Assembly: GCA_013297875.1 (NCBI GenBank) | Contig: JAAFIW010000006.1 | Location: 1 to 64,000 of the forward strand | Length of the DNA: 64,000 nucleotides | Direction of reading: 5' to 3' | Source of the DNA: Comamonadaceae bacterium | Lineage (GTDB): Bacteria > Pseudomonadota > Gammaproteobacteria > Burkholderiales > Burkholderiaceae_C | Program-made: the position numbers and the translations under genes | Part shown: piece after piece, positions 1 to 8,088 of the stretch | Position numbering within the stretch: the stretch's first letter is position 1 | Layout of the letters: every line of letters starts with the position of its first letter | Notes under the pieces: generated by a model | Database searches by the model: none | What the model saw: the letters and a program-made list of their open reading frames with translations, nothing else | Told to the model about the DNA's origin: nothing

Positions 1-93
1 CTGTGGAGATAGACGGCCACCGAACAGGTGGCTCCAAGAGTTGGGGCCGCGTTAGCGTCCCCGTTTAGCCGCTTTGAGCGGCTCACAATATTG
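1..93. other. Non-coding sequence at the broken end of the aldehyde dehydrogenase gene
   Basis: No gene is visible here. It holds a 7-bp stem hairpin at 67-83 (AGCCGCT/AGCGGCT with a TTG loop) and a GC-rich stretch with short inverted repeats near 10-35. Because the neighbouring gene lacks its 3' third, this stretch may be the edge of an inserted element or a deletion junction. I cannot name an element from 93 bases. Confidence 0.4.
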
Positions 94-116
94 AAAACCC
101 CCGGCTTTGCCGGGGG
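94..116 (-). terminator. Rho-independent terminator for leftward transcription
   Basis: CCCCCGGC (98-105), TTT loop, GCCGGGGG (109-116). Read leftward, the stem is followed directly by a short T-run (TTTT, 94-97). It lies just past the stop codon of the truncated dehydrogenase, so it would end the polyamine operon transcript. Confidence 0.75.
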
Positions 117-120
117 ATGG

Positions 121-1029
121 TTATTTCTTGGGGCCTGCGTAGACCCGGCAGGCGGCTGTGCAGTCTTGCCCCGCGTTGTAGTAGCCAAAGGTGCGCAGGC
201 CGTTGACGACTTCGGCCAGGTCCGCATCGTCAAACACGATCACCGGCGCCTTGCCGCCCAGCTCCAGGTGCGTGCGCTTGAGCGTGCCCGAAGCCGCTTG
301 CAGAATTTTGCGGCCGGTGGACACATCACCCGTGACCGACACCATGCGAACCTGCGGATGCTCCACCAGAGGCTGACCCACACTGCCGCCGCGCCCGCAC
401 ACCACATTGAGCACGCCTTTGGGCAAGATGTTGGCCGCCAGCCGGGCAAACAGCAACGCTGTCAGTGGCGTTTGCTCGCTGGGTTTGAGCACCACGGTGT
501 TGCCCGCCGCCAGTGCGGGCGCGGTTTTCCAGGCCGCCATCATCAGCGGGTAGTTCCATGGCGCGATCGAGGCCACCACGCCCACCGGGTCGCGGCGGAT
601 CATGCTCGTGTGGCCGGCCAGATACTCGCCACCAATCGAGCCGGTCATGCAGCGCACGGCACCGGCAAAGTAGCGAAAGCAGTCGGCAATCGCGGGAATT
701 TCGTCGCCCAGTGCCCGTGCGTAGGGCTTGCCGCAATTCAGCGACTCCAGCCGCGCAAAACTCTCGGCGTTCGACTCAATCGCGTCGGCCAGTTTCAACA
801 GCAGGTTGGAGCGCTCGGCCGGCGTGGTTTGCGACCAACTGTCAAACGCGCGGCTGGCGGCTGACACGGCGCGGCTGACCTGCTCGGGCGTGGCCTCGGG
901 CACCTCGCACAGCACATCGCCGGTAGACGGGTTGATGATGGGCTCGGCCGGGCCTTCGCCCTTGACCAGTTGCTGGTCGATCAGCAGATCGGTGGGGAAG
1001 CTGATGGCGATGTCTTTGGAATGTCCCAT
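121..1029 (-). pseudogene. patD: Gamma-aminobutyraldehyde dehydrogenase (YdcW/PatD-like), C-terminally truncated
   Basis: NAD-dependent aldehyde dehydrogenase resembling E. coli PatD/YdcW, which oxidises 4-aminobutanal to GABA in putrescine degradation. Visible motifs: PWN at 157-159, SVTGD turn at 231-235, general base in ELGGK (E256) and the catalytic cysteine C290 in NAGQDCTAAC. The frame stops after 302 residues, 12 residues past the catalytic Cys, whereas the family is about 475 residues long. The C-terminal part of the catalytic domain and the oligomerisation strand are therefore absent, and the 120 bases to the left do not encode them. It is last in a leftward operon whose order matches E. 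coli ydcSTUVW. Family assignment is strong. Loss of activity is inferred from the truncation; a sequencing or assembly break is possible but the terminator right after the stop argues against it. Confidence 0.85.
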
Positions 1030-1049
1030 GGTGTGCTCCTTAAAAATGA

Positions 1050-1868
1050 CTAGCGGTTGTTGCTGTCTTCGTCTGCTCTCGTCAGCCAGTACGCAGCCAG
1101 GATGGGTATGAAGGTCAATGCAATGATGAATACGGCGACGACGTTGGTGACCGGTCGCTGGCGCGGGCGAATCAGCTCTTGCAGCATCCAGATCGGCAGC
1201 GTGGTTTGCTGGCCAGCGGTGAAGGTGGTCACGATCACTTCGTCAAAACTCAGCGCAAAGGCCAGCAGCGCACCGGCCAGCAGGGCGGTGCCCAGTTGCG
1301 GCAGCAGCACGTAGCGAAAGGTCTGAAACGCATTGGCCCCCAGATCCATCGACGCTTCGAGCAGCGAGGGGCTGATGCGCCGCAGCCGCGCCACCGCATT
1401 GTTGTAAACCACCACCACGCAGAACGTGGCGTGGCCAATCACGATGGTCCAGAAGCTGAACGGAATCTCTAGCGTGCCGTAGGCCGAGCGCAGCGCAATG
1501 CCGGTCACCACACCGGGCAGGGCAATCGGCAAAATCAGCAGCAATGACACGGCTTCGCGCCCAAAAAACTGCGTGCGAGCCAGCGCAGCAGCCGCCAGCG
1601 TGCCCAGCACCACGGCAATGGCCGTGGCCCACAGCGCCACCTGGGTGGACAGCTTGATGGCGGCCCACACGTCTTCCCGGCCCAGTGCAACGGCAAACCA
1701 CTTTGTGGTGAGGCCCGGCGGGGGAAACACATAGCTTTTGTCTTCGCTGCTGAAGGCATACAAAATGATCAGCGCCAGTGGAATGTGCAAGAACAGCACG
1801 CCTGCCCAGGTGGCCGCCTTCAGGCCCCACGAGGCTCCAAGGCGGGGCGTAGACACCTTAGAGCGCAT
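1050..1868 (-). CDS. ydcV: Polyamine ABC transporter permease (YdcV/PotC-like)
   Basis: Inner-membrane permease subunit of a spermidine/putrescine-type importer. About six hydrophobic segments are visible, beginning with a helix around [19 protein letters not shown]. The cytoplasmic EAA-type loop ([20 protein letters not shown]) that docks on the ATPase lies in the second half. The ATG at 1868 is preferred to an upstream in-frame ATG at 1910, because it overlaps the 3' end of the upstream permease gene by 11 bases, as in coupled permease pairs; the product is then 272 residues. It sits between the first permease and the dehydrogenase, in the ydcSTUVW order. Substrate (putrescine or a related amine) is inferred from this order. 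Confidence 0.88.
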   Translation of the reverse strand: MRSKVSTPRLGASWGLKAATWAGVLFLHIPLALIILYAFSSEDKSYVFPPPGLTTKWFAVALGREDVWAAIKLSTQVALWATAIAVVLGTLAAAALARTQFFGREAVSLLLILPIALPGVVTGIALRSAYGTLEIPFSFWTIVIGHATFCVVVVYNNAVARLRRISPSLLEASMDLGANAFQTFRYVLLPQLGTALLAGALLAFALSFDEVIVTTFTAGQQTTLPIWMLQELIRPRQRPVTNVVAVFIIALTFIPILAAYWLTRADEDSNNR

Positions 1869-2772
1869 CAAATGCCCCCTTGCGTTTGGCCAGCCATAAA
1901 TACACGCCAATGATCACGATGGGTACCAGCGAAAACGCGGCCGCAAACGGCACATTGCCCGCCACGCCCTGCTGGCGATACACCACCTGGCCGATGTACT
2001 GCGTGGAGTTGCCGATCACCTGCGGAATGATGTAGTCGCCCAAGGTGAGCGAAAACGAAAAGATGGAACCCGCTGCGATGCCCGGCATCGCCAGCGGCCA
2101 GATCACGTGGCTGAAGGTTTGCTGGGGGCTGGCACCCAAGTCTGCTGAGGCTTCGAGAAAAGAGCCTGGAATGCGCTCAATGGCCGCTTGAATCGGCAAG
2201 ATCACAAACGGCAGCCACATGTAGACAAACACGATAAAAGTGCCCATGGGTGAAAAGCTCAGCGAGTTGCCACCAATCACCGGCGTGGCCAGAAGAGCAT
2301 CCAGCAGCCACTGCATGTTCAGGCTTTGTAGTGTCCAGGAAATGGCACCTTCTTTGGCCAGCAACAGCTTCCAGGCATACAGGCGCACCAGGTAGCTGGA
2401 CCACAGCGGCAGCATCACCGCCACATACAGCAAGGCCTTTTGCGGCCCACGGGCGTAGCGGGCCATGTAGTAAGCAATGGGAAAGCCGATGGCCACGCAG
2501 GCCAGCGTGACCAGTGTGGCCATGGTGATGCTGCGAATAGCCACGTCCAGATTGGCCGGCGCAAAAATCTCGATGAAGTTTTGAAACCCGACCTCACGCA
2601 CCACCTGGCCCGAAAAATCATCCAGCCTGAAAAAGCTGTTGGCCAGCAAGGCCAGCAATGAACCCAGGTAGACCACGCCAAACCACAAAAGCGGCGGGGC
2701 CAGCAGCAGCGTGAGTAGCAGGCCCTTGCGGGTGTACAGCTGGGTGGAGAGCCGGTTGGCCAGCGTGGTCAT
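1858..2772 (-). CDS. ydcU: Polyamine ABC transporter permease (YdcU/PotB-like)
   Basis: First permease of the importer, 304 residues. A membrane segment near residues 18-45 is followed by a periplasmic stretch and then a block of helices. The EAA-like loop is [20 protein letters not shown] in the C-terminal third. The start ATG overlaps the stop of the ATPase gene by 4 bases (ATGA), and its own stop overlaps the next permease, so the three genes are translationally coupled. PotB/YdcU membership follows from the paired architecture and position; no substrate-specific residue can be read from the sequence. Confidence 0.88.
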   Translation of the reverse strand: MTTLANRLSTQLYTRKGLLLTLLLAPPLLWFGVVYLGSLLALLANSFFRLDDFSGQVVREVGFQNFIEIFAPANLDVAIRSITMATLVTLACVAIGFPIAYYMARYARGPQKALLYVAVMLPLWSSYLVRLYAWKLLLAKEGAISWTLQSLNMQWLLDALLATPVIGGNSLSFSPMGTFIVFVYMWLPFVILPIQAAIERIPGSFLEASADLGASPQQTFSHVIWPLAMPGIAAGSIFSFSLTLGDYIIPQVIGNSTQYIGQVVYRQQGVAGNVPFAAAFSLVPIVIIGVYLWLAKRKGAFDAL

Positions 2773-3785
2773 GTGCTTGCTGAATTCAGGGCGTGCGCCG
2801 CATCGTCAGCCCAGTGCAAATAGGCGGTTTCACCCACGGAAGGCGGCGCACTGCCTGCGGCCACCGGCACTTCCACCAGCACGCTGGCCTGGCCCTCACG
2901 CGCCACGCGTACGCGCCAGAAGGTGCCGAAATACTGGGTCTCTTGCACCACGCCGCTGGTGCGTGCGCCGTCGCTGGCACCCAGGCGTATGCGCTCGGGG
3001 CGAATCATGGCCACTGGCGTGCCGCACAGCCGCGTGGCATCGTCGCCATCAAACACATTGGCCGCGCCGACAAACTCCGCCACAAAGCGGGTGCTGGGCG
3101 CGTCATACAGCGCCTGTGGCGTGGCCACCTGCTCCAGCCGGCCCTTGTTGAAAATACCAATGCGGTCGCTCATGGACAAAGCTTCATGCTGGTCGTGCGT
3201 GACGAAGATGAAGGTAATGCCCAGCTGGCGCTGTAAGGTTTTGAGCTCGCTTTGCATTTGCTCGCGCAGCTTCAAATCCAGTGCGCCCAAAGGCTCATCG
3301 AGCAGCAGCACCTGGGGCTCGCTGATCAAGGCACGCGCCAGGGCCACGCGCTGGCGCTGGCCGCCCGAGAGTTGGCCTGGCTTGCGCTGCGCAATCTCGG
3401 GCAGTTGCACCGTTTCCAGCAGCTGCATGGCTTTGGCCTCGCGCGCCGCTTTGGGCACGCCCTTGACCATCTGGCTGTAGGCCACGTTGTCCAGCACCGT
3501 CATGTGCGGAAACAACGCGTAGTCTTGAAACACCGTGTTCACCGGCCGCGCATACGGCGGCTGCTGGCTCACGTCTTGCCCGTTGATGGTGATGGTGCCC
3601 GCCGTGGGCAGCGTGAAGCCGCCAATCATGCGCAAACAGGTTGTTTTGCCCGAGCCGGAAGGCCCGAGCAAGGTGAAAAACTCACCGGCCTGCACGTCCA
3701 GGCTGACCCCGTCGACCGCCCGCACCTGGTTTTTGCCAGAAGCGAAGATGCAGGAGACGTGGCTGAGGCTGACGGCATGCGTCAT
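2769..3785 (-). CDS. ydcT: Polyamine ABC transporter ATP-binding protein (YdcT/PotA-like)
   Basis: ATPase that powers the importer, 338 residues. Visible: Walker A GPSGSGKT (41-48), Q-loop glutamine in VFQDYALFP (Q87), ABC signature LSGGQ (139-143), Walker B LLLDEP (160-165), H-loop His197 in VTHDQHEA, and a C-terminal TOBE-type region from about 270 with the usual MIRPERIRLG stretch. Length and domain order match the spermidine/putrescine/iron MalK-like class. It follows the binding-protein gene after a 200-bp gap that carries a large A-type hairpin, and overlaps the next gene by 4 bases. Confidence 0.9.
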   Translation of the reverse strand: MTHAVSLSHVSCIFASGKNQVRAVDGVSLDVQAGEFFTLLGPSGSGKTTCLRMIGGFTLPTAGTITINGQDVSQQPPYARPVNTVFQDYALFPHMTVLDNVAYSQMVKGVPKAAREAKAMQLLETVQLPEIAQRKPGQLSGGQRQRVALARALISEPQVLLLDEPLGALDLKLREQMQSELKTLQRQLGITFIFVTHDQHEALSMSDRIGIFNKGRLEQVATPQALYDAPSTRFVAEFVGAANVFDGDDATRLCGTPVAMIRPERIRLGASDGARTSGVVQETQYFGTFWRVRVAREGQASVLVEVPVAAGSAPPSVGETAYLHWADDAAHALNSAST

Positions 3786-3841
3786 GGTGTGGTGCTTCCC
3801 AGTGAAAAGTATGGAGGGCTAGCTGGGCTGAGGTCGGGGGC

Positions 3842-3961
3842 AAGGACGCGAAGGACGCAAAGGATTCGCGAAGGACGCGAAAGAAATTCAGAAAATGAAT
3901 TTCAATATCCGTGGCTGTTCTTTCGCGCACTTCGCGTGATCTTCGCGTCCTCTGCGTCCTG
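3842..3961. repeat. Family A inverted repeat (copy A1) between ydcS and ydcT
   Basis: Two arms of about 40 bases made of GGACGCGAAGG/GGACGCAAAGG units face each other across a short AT-rich centre (near 3885-3915). The transcript can fold into one long stem. It sits between two co-directional genes of one operon and lowers the sequence's link between binding-protein and ATPase translation. Confidence 0.85.
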
Positions 3962-3989
3962 TTTTTGGCCGTCGGCCTGAGAGGCTAAA

Positions 3990-5150
3990 TTACCGACCGC
4001 CCAACACCGCGATGTAGTCCGTGACCCACTTGTGGTACGGCACGCATTTGTTGTCTTGCGTTTTGCACTGGGTGGTGGGCGTGCGCCAGAAGGAGATTTT
4101 GTCGAACGAGTTAAAGCCTTGGCGGGCGCAGCCTTCGTCGGTCAGCAGTTTGTTGCCTTTGCAGGCGGCAGGCACTGCAGGTACCGAGCCAAACCAGGCT
4201 GACAGGTCGCCCTGCAGTTTCACGTTCAGCGAATGCTCCATCCACATGTAGGCGCAGTTGGGGTTTTTGGCTTCAGCATGCATCATGGTCGAATCAGCCC
4301 AGCCGGTGGCACCTTCAACCGGCACCACCGTGGCAATGGGCGCCTTCTTGGAGCCCAGAATGTTCGCCTGGAACTGCCATGAGCTGGAGGCCACCACGCC
4401 TTCGTTGGTGAAGTCATCAATCTGCACAAAGGCATCGTGCCAGTACTTGCCCACCAGCTTGCGCTGGGCGCGCAGCGAGTCCAGCGCGGCTTTGTATTGC
4501 GCGTCGTTCAGTTCATACGGGTCTTTGATGCCCAGCGCCGGGTTTTTCTTCATCAAATACAGCGCGGCGTCGGCAATGTAGATCGGGCCGTCAAACGCCT
4601 GAATGCGGCCTTTGTTGGACTTTCCGTCTGGCAGGATTTGCTCTTCAAACACCGTGGCCCATGAGGTGGGTTTTTTGTCGCCAAACACCTTGGTGTTGTA
4701 CATCAGCACGTTCCAGCCCCACTGATAGGGCACGCCGTAGTGGGTGTTGTTCTCAAAATGCCAGGGCGCTTTTTGTAGGCGCGCGTCGATGGTTTTGTAG
4801 CTGGGGATCAAGTCCACATTGATGGGCTGCACCTTTTTGCCGCGAATCAGGCGTGTGCTGGCGTCGCCCGAGGCGGTCACCAGATCAAAGCCGCCTTCGT
4901 TCATCAGCGCCACCATTTCGTCGGACGTGCCGGCGGTTTTCACATTCACCTTGCAACCGCTTTTCTTTTCAAAGTCGGTCACCCAGTCGAAGTTCTTGTC
5001 GGTTGCGCCGCGCTCGATGTAGCCAGGCCAGGCCACGATGTCGACCTGGCCTTCTGCTTTGCCGATTGATTTGACGGCTTGTTGCGCCACGCTCACGCTG
5101 CCCAGGGCCATGACGCCCATGGCCACCGCTACTATTTGTATAAGTTTCAT
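3990..5150 (-). CDS. ydcS: Polyamine-binding periplasmic protein (YdcS/PotD-like)
   Basis: Solute-binding protein of the importer, 386 residues from the ATG at 5150; an upstream in-frame start at 5195 would add 15 residues before the signal peptide. A signal peptide (MKLIQIVAVAMGVMALGSVS, cleaved near AQQA) precedes the mature domain, which starts with the VDIVAWPGYIERG strand and has the FDLVTASGD and YGVPYQWGWNVLMYN segments typical of the spermidine/putrescine-binding class. C-terminal cysteines (CKTQDNKC) may pair. First gene of the leftward operon and divergent from a LysR regulator. Class is clear; the exact amine is inferred from the downstream aminobutyraldehyde dehydrogenase remnant. 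Confidence 0.88.
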   Translation of the reverse strand: MKLIQIVAVAMGVMALGSVSVAQQAVKSIGKAEGQVDIVAWPGYIERGATDKNFDWVTDFEKKSGCKVNVKTAGTSDEMVALMNEGGFDLVTASGDASTRLIRGKKVQPINVDLIPSYKTIDARLQKAPWHFENNTHYGVPYQWGWNVLMYNTKVFGDKKPTSWATVFEEQILPDGKSNKGRIQAFDGPIYIADAALYLMKKNPALGIKDPYELNDAQYKAALDSLRAQRKLVGKYWHDAFVQIDDFTNEGVVASSSWQFQANILGSKKAPIATVVPVEGATGWADSTMMHAEAKNPNCAYMWMEHSLNVKLQGDLSAWFGSVPAVPAACKGNKLLTDEGCARQGFNSFDKISFWRTPTTQCKTQDNKCVPYHKWVTDYIAVLGGR

Positions 5151-5271
5151 TTGTGTTCCTTGCGAAGTGATCCAACACCAGCCCAACGGGGCCACCCGCT
5201 TTGTGAGTCAAAGCATGCGCACCTTACGCTTGACCGTTGCGGCACGAAAGTTCAATATTCGCAGCCAACGC

Positions 5272-5302
5272 TATCTGTTTTTTAGATATTCAGGGTTAAC
5301 CC
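5272..5302. promoter_or_regulatory. Candidate LysR-type operator in the ydcS/lysR divergent gap
   Basis: A dyad TATCT (5272-5276) and AGATA (5284-5288) separated by 7 bases fits the interrupted-palindrome style of LysR sites. A perfect 10-base palindrome GGGTTAACCC follows at 5293-5302. Both lie between the divergent start codons. Binding is inferred only. Confidence 0.4.
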
Positions 5303-5348
5303 CTCATATTTGCGACCGCCCGTTGGTGCAAACACAAGACCCAAAACC

Positions 5349-6272
5349 GTGCAACGCCACTTCACACTCAAACAATTTCGCTACTTTCTGGCGGTTTCCG
5401 AGACCGGCTCGGTGGCTGCTGCGGCCCGCATGATCAACATTGCGCAGTCGGCCATGACCAAAAGCGTGCAGGAGGTGGAAGACACCTTGGGCATGCGCCT
5501 GTTTGACCGCACGGCCAAGGGCATGGTGCTCACGCAGGAGGGCCACCGCTTTCAGGCCAGCGCCCGCAAGGTGATTGCGGCGGTGGCTGAAGCCGGGCAA
5601 ATTGACCGGGGCCGCCAGGAGGCCCTCACCGGCACGCTCACCATTGGCGTGACCACGCTGGTGGCTGGCTATTACCTGGCCGAGCTGTTTGCGCGGTTTC
5701 AGCGCTCGCACCCGTCGGTCAAGATCACGGTGGTGGAAGACGCGCCGCAGTTTTTAGAGCACCTGCTGATCAATGGCGAGATTGACCTGGCCATCATGGT
5801 CTCCAACGCCCTGGGCGACCCGCAGGCCCTGGTGGTGGAGGTGCTGACCAGCTCGCCCAACCGCGTGTGGCTGGCCGCCAGCCACCCGCTGGCTCAGCGC
5901 AGCGAGCTCACGCTGGCCGACTGCGCCGCCACGCCGCAAGTGGTGCTGGAGGCCGACCGCGTGGACGACGTGCTACGCGCCGTGTGGGCCCGCTACGGCC
6001 TGCGCCCCGAGGTGCTGCTGCGCACCTCGTCGCTGGAGGCGGCGCGCTCGCTGGTGGGCGTGGGTGCGGGCATCACGCTGCTGCCCGACTTTTTGTACCG
6101 CCCCTGGACGCTGGACGCCGACCACATTGAAGTGCGCAACCTGCGCGACGCGGTGCCCAGCATCGATGTGGGCCTGGTGTGGCGGCGCGGCGCGCGTACG
6201 CGCGAGGTGGTGGGTGAATTCATCGAGGTGGCGCGTGAGCAGTCGGTGGGTGGGCGCAGCCGGGGGCGGTAG
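5349..6272 (+). CDS. LysR-family transcriptional regulator, probable regulator of the polyamine operon
   Basis: N-terminal winged HTH (residues about 5-64 from the GTG at 5349: FRYFLAVSETGSVAAAARMINIAQSAMTKSVQEVE region), then a LysR substrate-binding domain with LTIGVTTLVAGYYLAELFARF. No ATG opens the frame; a TTG at 5310 would add 13 unconserved residues, so GTG 5349 (307 residues) is preferred, though its ribosome site is weak. Transcribed divergently from ydcS, the usual layout for a LysR protein and its target. The inducer is unknown; a polyamine or its breakdown product is the natural guess. Confidence 0.82.
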   Translation: MQRHFTLKQFRYFLAVSETGSVAAAARMINIAQSAMTKSVQEVEDTLGMRLFDRTAKGMVLTQEGHRFQASARKVIAAVAEAGQIDRGRQEALTGTLTIGVTTLVAGYYLAELFARFQRSHPSVKITVVEDAPQFLEHLLINGEIDLAIMVSNALGDPQALVVEVLTSSPNRVWLAASHPLAQRSELTLADCAATPQVVLEADRVDDVLRAVWARYGLRPEVLLRTSSLEAARSLVGVGAGITLLPDFLYRPWTLDADHIEVRNLRDAVPSIDVGLVWRRGARTREVVGEFIEVAREQSVGGRSRGR

Positions 6273-6320
6273 CTTGCGTTTCAGGCCGGAGACGATATGT
6301 GCCTTTGACACCACAACGCC

Positions 6321-6415
6321 GTCATTCCCGCGCAGGCGGGAATCCACCGACGAGCATCCAAAACCTTGGCAAGGTGTCGTCCTCGCGCCTGGATTCCCGC
6401 CTGCGCGGGAATGAC
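6321..6415. repeat. Family B inverted repeat (copy B1)
   Basis: Arms GTCATTCCCGCGCAGGCGGG (from 6321) and its complement ending at 6415; each arm also contains its own CCCGC-CAG-GCGGG mini-hairpin. Lies between the convergent 3' ends of lysR and the FAD oxidase gene, where it could act as a bidirectional terminator. Confidence 0.88.
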
Positions 6416-6465
6416 GGTCTGAGGTATGCATCAATTTCAATACTTCCAAGCCAAATCGGCCATCA

Positions 6466-6506
6466 GCCCAGAGATTCATTGCTCAAGCAGCTACATAATT
6501 GATAGC
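6466..6506 (-). repeat. Family C repeat (copy C1), overlapping the FAD oxidase stop codon
   Basis: Read on the minus strand it carries TAGCTGCTTGAGCAATGAAT and GGGCT, the C consensus. The TAG at its start is the stop codon of the FAD oxidase gene, and the last few codons lie in the repeat's variable upstream part. Confidence 0.8.
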
Positions 6507-7936
6507 GGTACTGCCATCTCGTCGGACCAGCCGCGTGTCTTTCCAGGGTTCATCAAGCCATGCGGGTCAGCGATTTTCTTGAAATCGATTTGTGCGCTGT
6601 CAATGGTTTTCATGCCGCCGTCTTCAATGGTGTAGACGTGGTTGTCCAGCACCACGCAACCGTCGGCTTCGTATTCGGCAATGATTTCGTACAGGCGGTC
6701 GCGGTCAAAGTAGGCCACCAGCGGCAGGCCAAACACCACCGGGCCCTGGCTGTCGCGGGCAAACTCGTGGTGCATCAGCACCTCGTCGCCCCAGCGCTGC
6801 ATTTGCGCCTGCACCTTGTCAATGTTCAGCGGCCACGAATCGATGGTTTGCAAATTGGTCCAGCTGCGGTCGTGGCGCAGCGCCATCAGGGTGGTGTGGT
6901 TCCAGCCGCATTCAAACGCGGGAATCAGGCCTTGCGCAGTCAACGCCTCTTCCGTCAGCGCCATGGTTTCCTGGCCACCGTGCGCGGCGACCAGCGCCCG
7001 CCAGGTGGCCAGGTGGTCGGGGGCAATCATGCTGAACACCGCATCTTTGTGGGCTGGAAAACGATCGCCAAAGGCTTGCGCATAAAACGGCGCAAAGCGG
7101 CGCTCCACGGCGGTGATCAAAAAAGCGTCCAGCGGCGGGTCAGCCGGCACGACCGGCTTCGCGTTGCCAATCGGCACCGTGCGCTCCACCGCGTCGGTGG
7201 CCTGCACACACAGGCGCAGGGCTTGTGGGTAGCTGTCAAACAAGGCAATGTGGTGCACCCAGTTCACCGCGGGTTTGAGGCTGACTGTCAGTTGGGTGAC
7301 GATGCCATTGGTGCCAAACGCGTGGTGCACCTTTTGAATGTCTGCATCCTGCAGCTCGATCACCCGGGGCTGCGCTTCCAACGTGACCACGCGCACCTGC
7401 GTAACGTTGCCGGGGTCTTTCAAAATGCCATTGCGAATCGACCCTGCGCCGCCATAGCCGCCGCCCACAAACCCGCCAATGGTGGCAATGTCGCGGGTAC
7501 TGGGGTACATCAGCAGCTCCTGGCCGCCCGGCACGCACGGGTCGGCGCGCACCGCCCGCTCCAGATCCATCATCAGCGCGCCCGCTTCGCAGTGCACAAA
7601 ACCGGGCGTGATGGCCAGCACCTTGTTCAAGCGCGAGGTGTCCAAAATGATGCCGCCTTGCAGTGGCACGCACTGGCCGTAGTTGCCGGTGCCGCCACCG
7701 CGCACGGTCAGTGGTAGCTGGTGCCGCGCTGCCGCACCAGCTACTTGAATCACTTCCTCTTCGCTGGCAGGCAGCACCAGTATCTGGCCCAGCTTGTCGC
7801 CCAGCGCCTCTTGCAGCAGCGGGCTGTACCAGAAATAGTCTTTGCTTTTCACGCTCAGCGTGTGGCTGTCCAGGCTGTGGGAAATGCCTGCAATGTCGGC
7901 CAGAAAAGCGGCCAGTTGGTGGGTGTTTGAGGTCAT
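6491..7936 (-). CDS. FAD-linked oxidase / FAD-binding dehydrogenase (GlcD-like)
   Basis: Predicted flavoprotein oxidase of the PCMH/vanillyl-alcohol oxidase fold, 481 residues from ATG 7936; an in-frame ATG at 7996 adds 20 residues without family character. FAD-binding segment VRGGGTGNYGQ (residues 78-88) and the second cofactor stretch ATIGGFVGGGYGGAGSIRNG are clear. The C-terminal half fits a substrate-cap domain of the lactate/glycolate oxidase class. No partner subunit or 4Fe-4S protein is adjacent, so a stand-alone hydroxyacid or aldehyde oxidase is likely but the substrate is open. Its stop codon falls inside a family C repeat. Confidence 0.8.
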   Translation of the reverse strand: MTSNTHQLAAFLADIAGISHSLDSHTLSVKSKDYFWYSPLLQEALGDKLGQILVLPASEEEVIQVAGAAARHQLPLTVRGGGTGNYGQCVPLQGGIILDTSRLNKVLAITPGFVHCEAGALMMDLERAVRADPCVPGGQELLMYPSTRDIATIGGFVGGGYGGAGSIRNGILKDPGNVTQVRVVTLEAQPRVIELQDADIQKVHHAFGTNGIVTQLTVSLKPAVNWVHHIALFDSYPQALRLCVQATDAVERTVPIGNAKPVVPADPPLDAFLITAVERRFAPFYAQAFGDRFPAHKDAVFSMIAPDHLATWRALVAAHGGQETMALTEEALTAQGLIPAFECGWNHTTLMALRHDRSWTNLQTIDSWPLNIDKVQAQMQRWGDEVLMHHEFARDSQGPVVFGLPLVAYFDRDRLYEIIAEYEADGCVVLDNHVYTIEDGGMKTIDSAQIDFKKIADPHGLMNPGKTRGWSDEMAVPLSIM

Positions 7937-8088
7937 GTCGCGCAATTCAGGGAAGGTGTGTACGGGTCGCAATACTTGTACCAGCGAACCGCGCATGCAC
8001 GAATTCGGGCCTTTTCAGCTTGGGCTTTTGGGCACAAGAGTTGCAATGGGGCAGGTCTTACACCCCAACTTCCGAAAAGGATAGCCAT

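Noticed and set aside
1-93. Named insertion sequence at the left edge
   Set aside because: Hairpins and a truncated neighbour hint at an element, but too little sequence is present to identify one.
6560-7717. Long open frame antisense to the FAD-linked oxidase
   Set aside because: Shadow of the sense gene; His/Gln/Arg-rich with no domain pattern.
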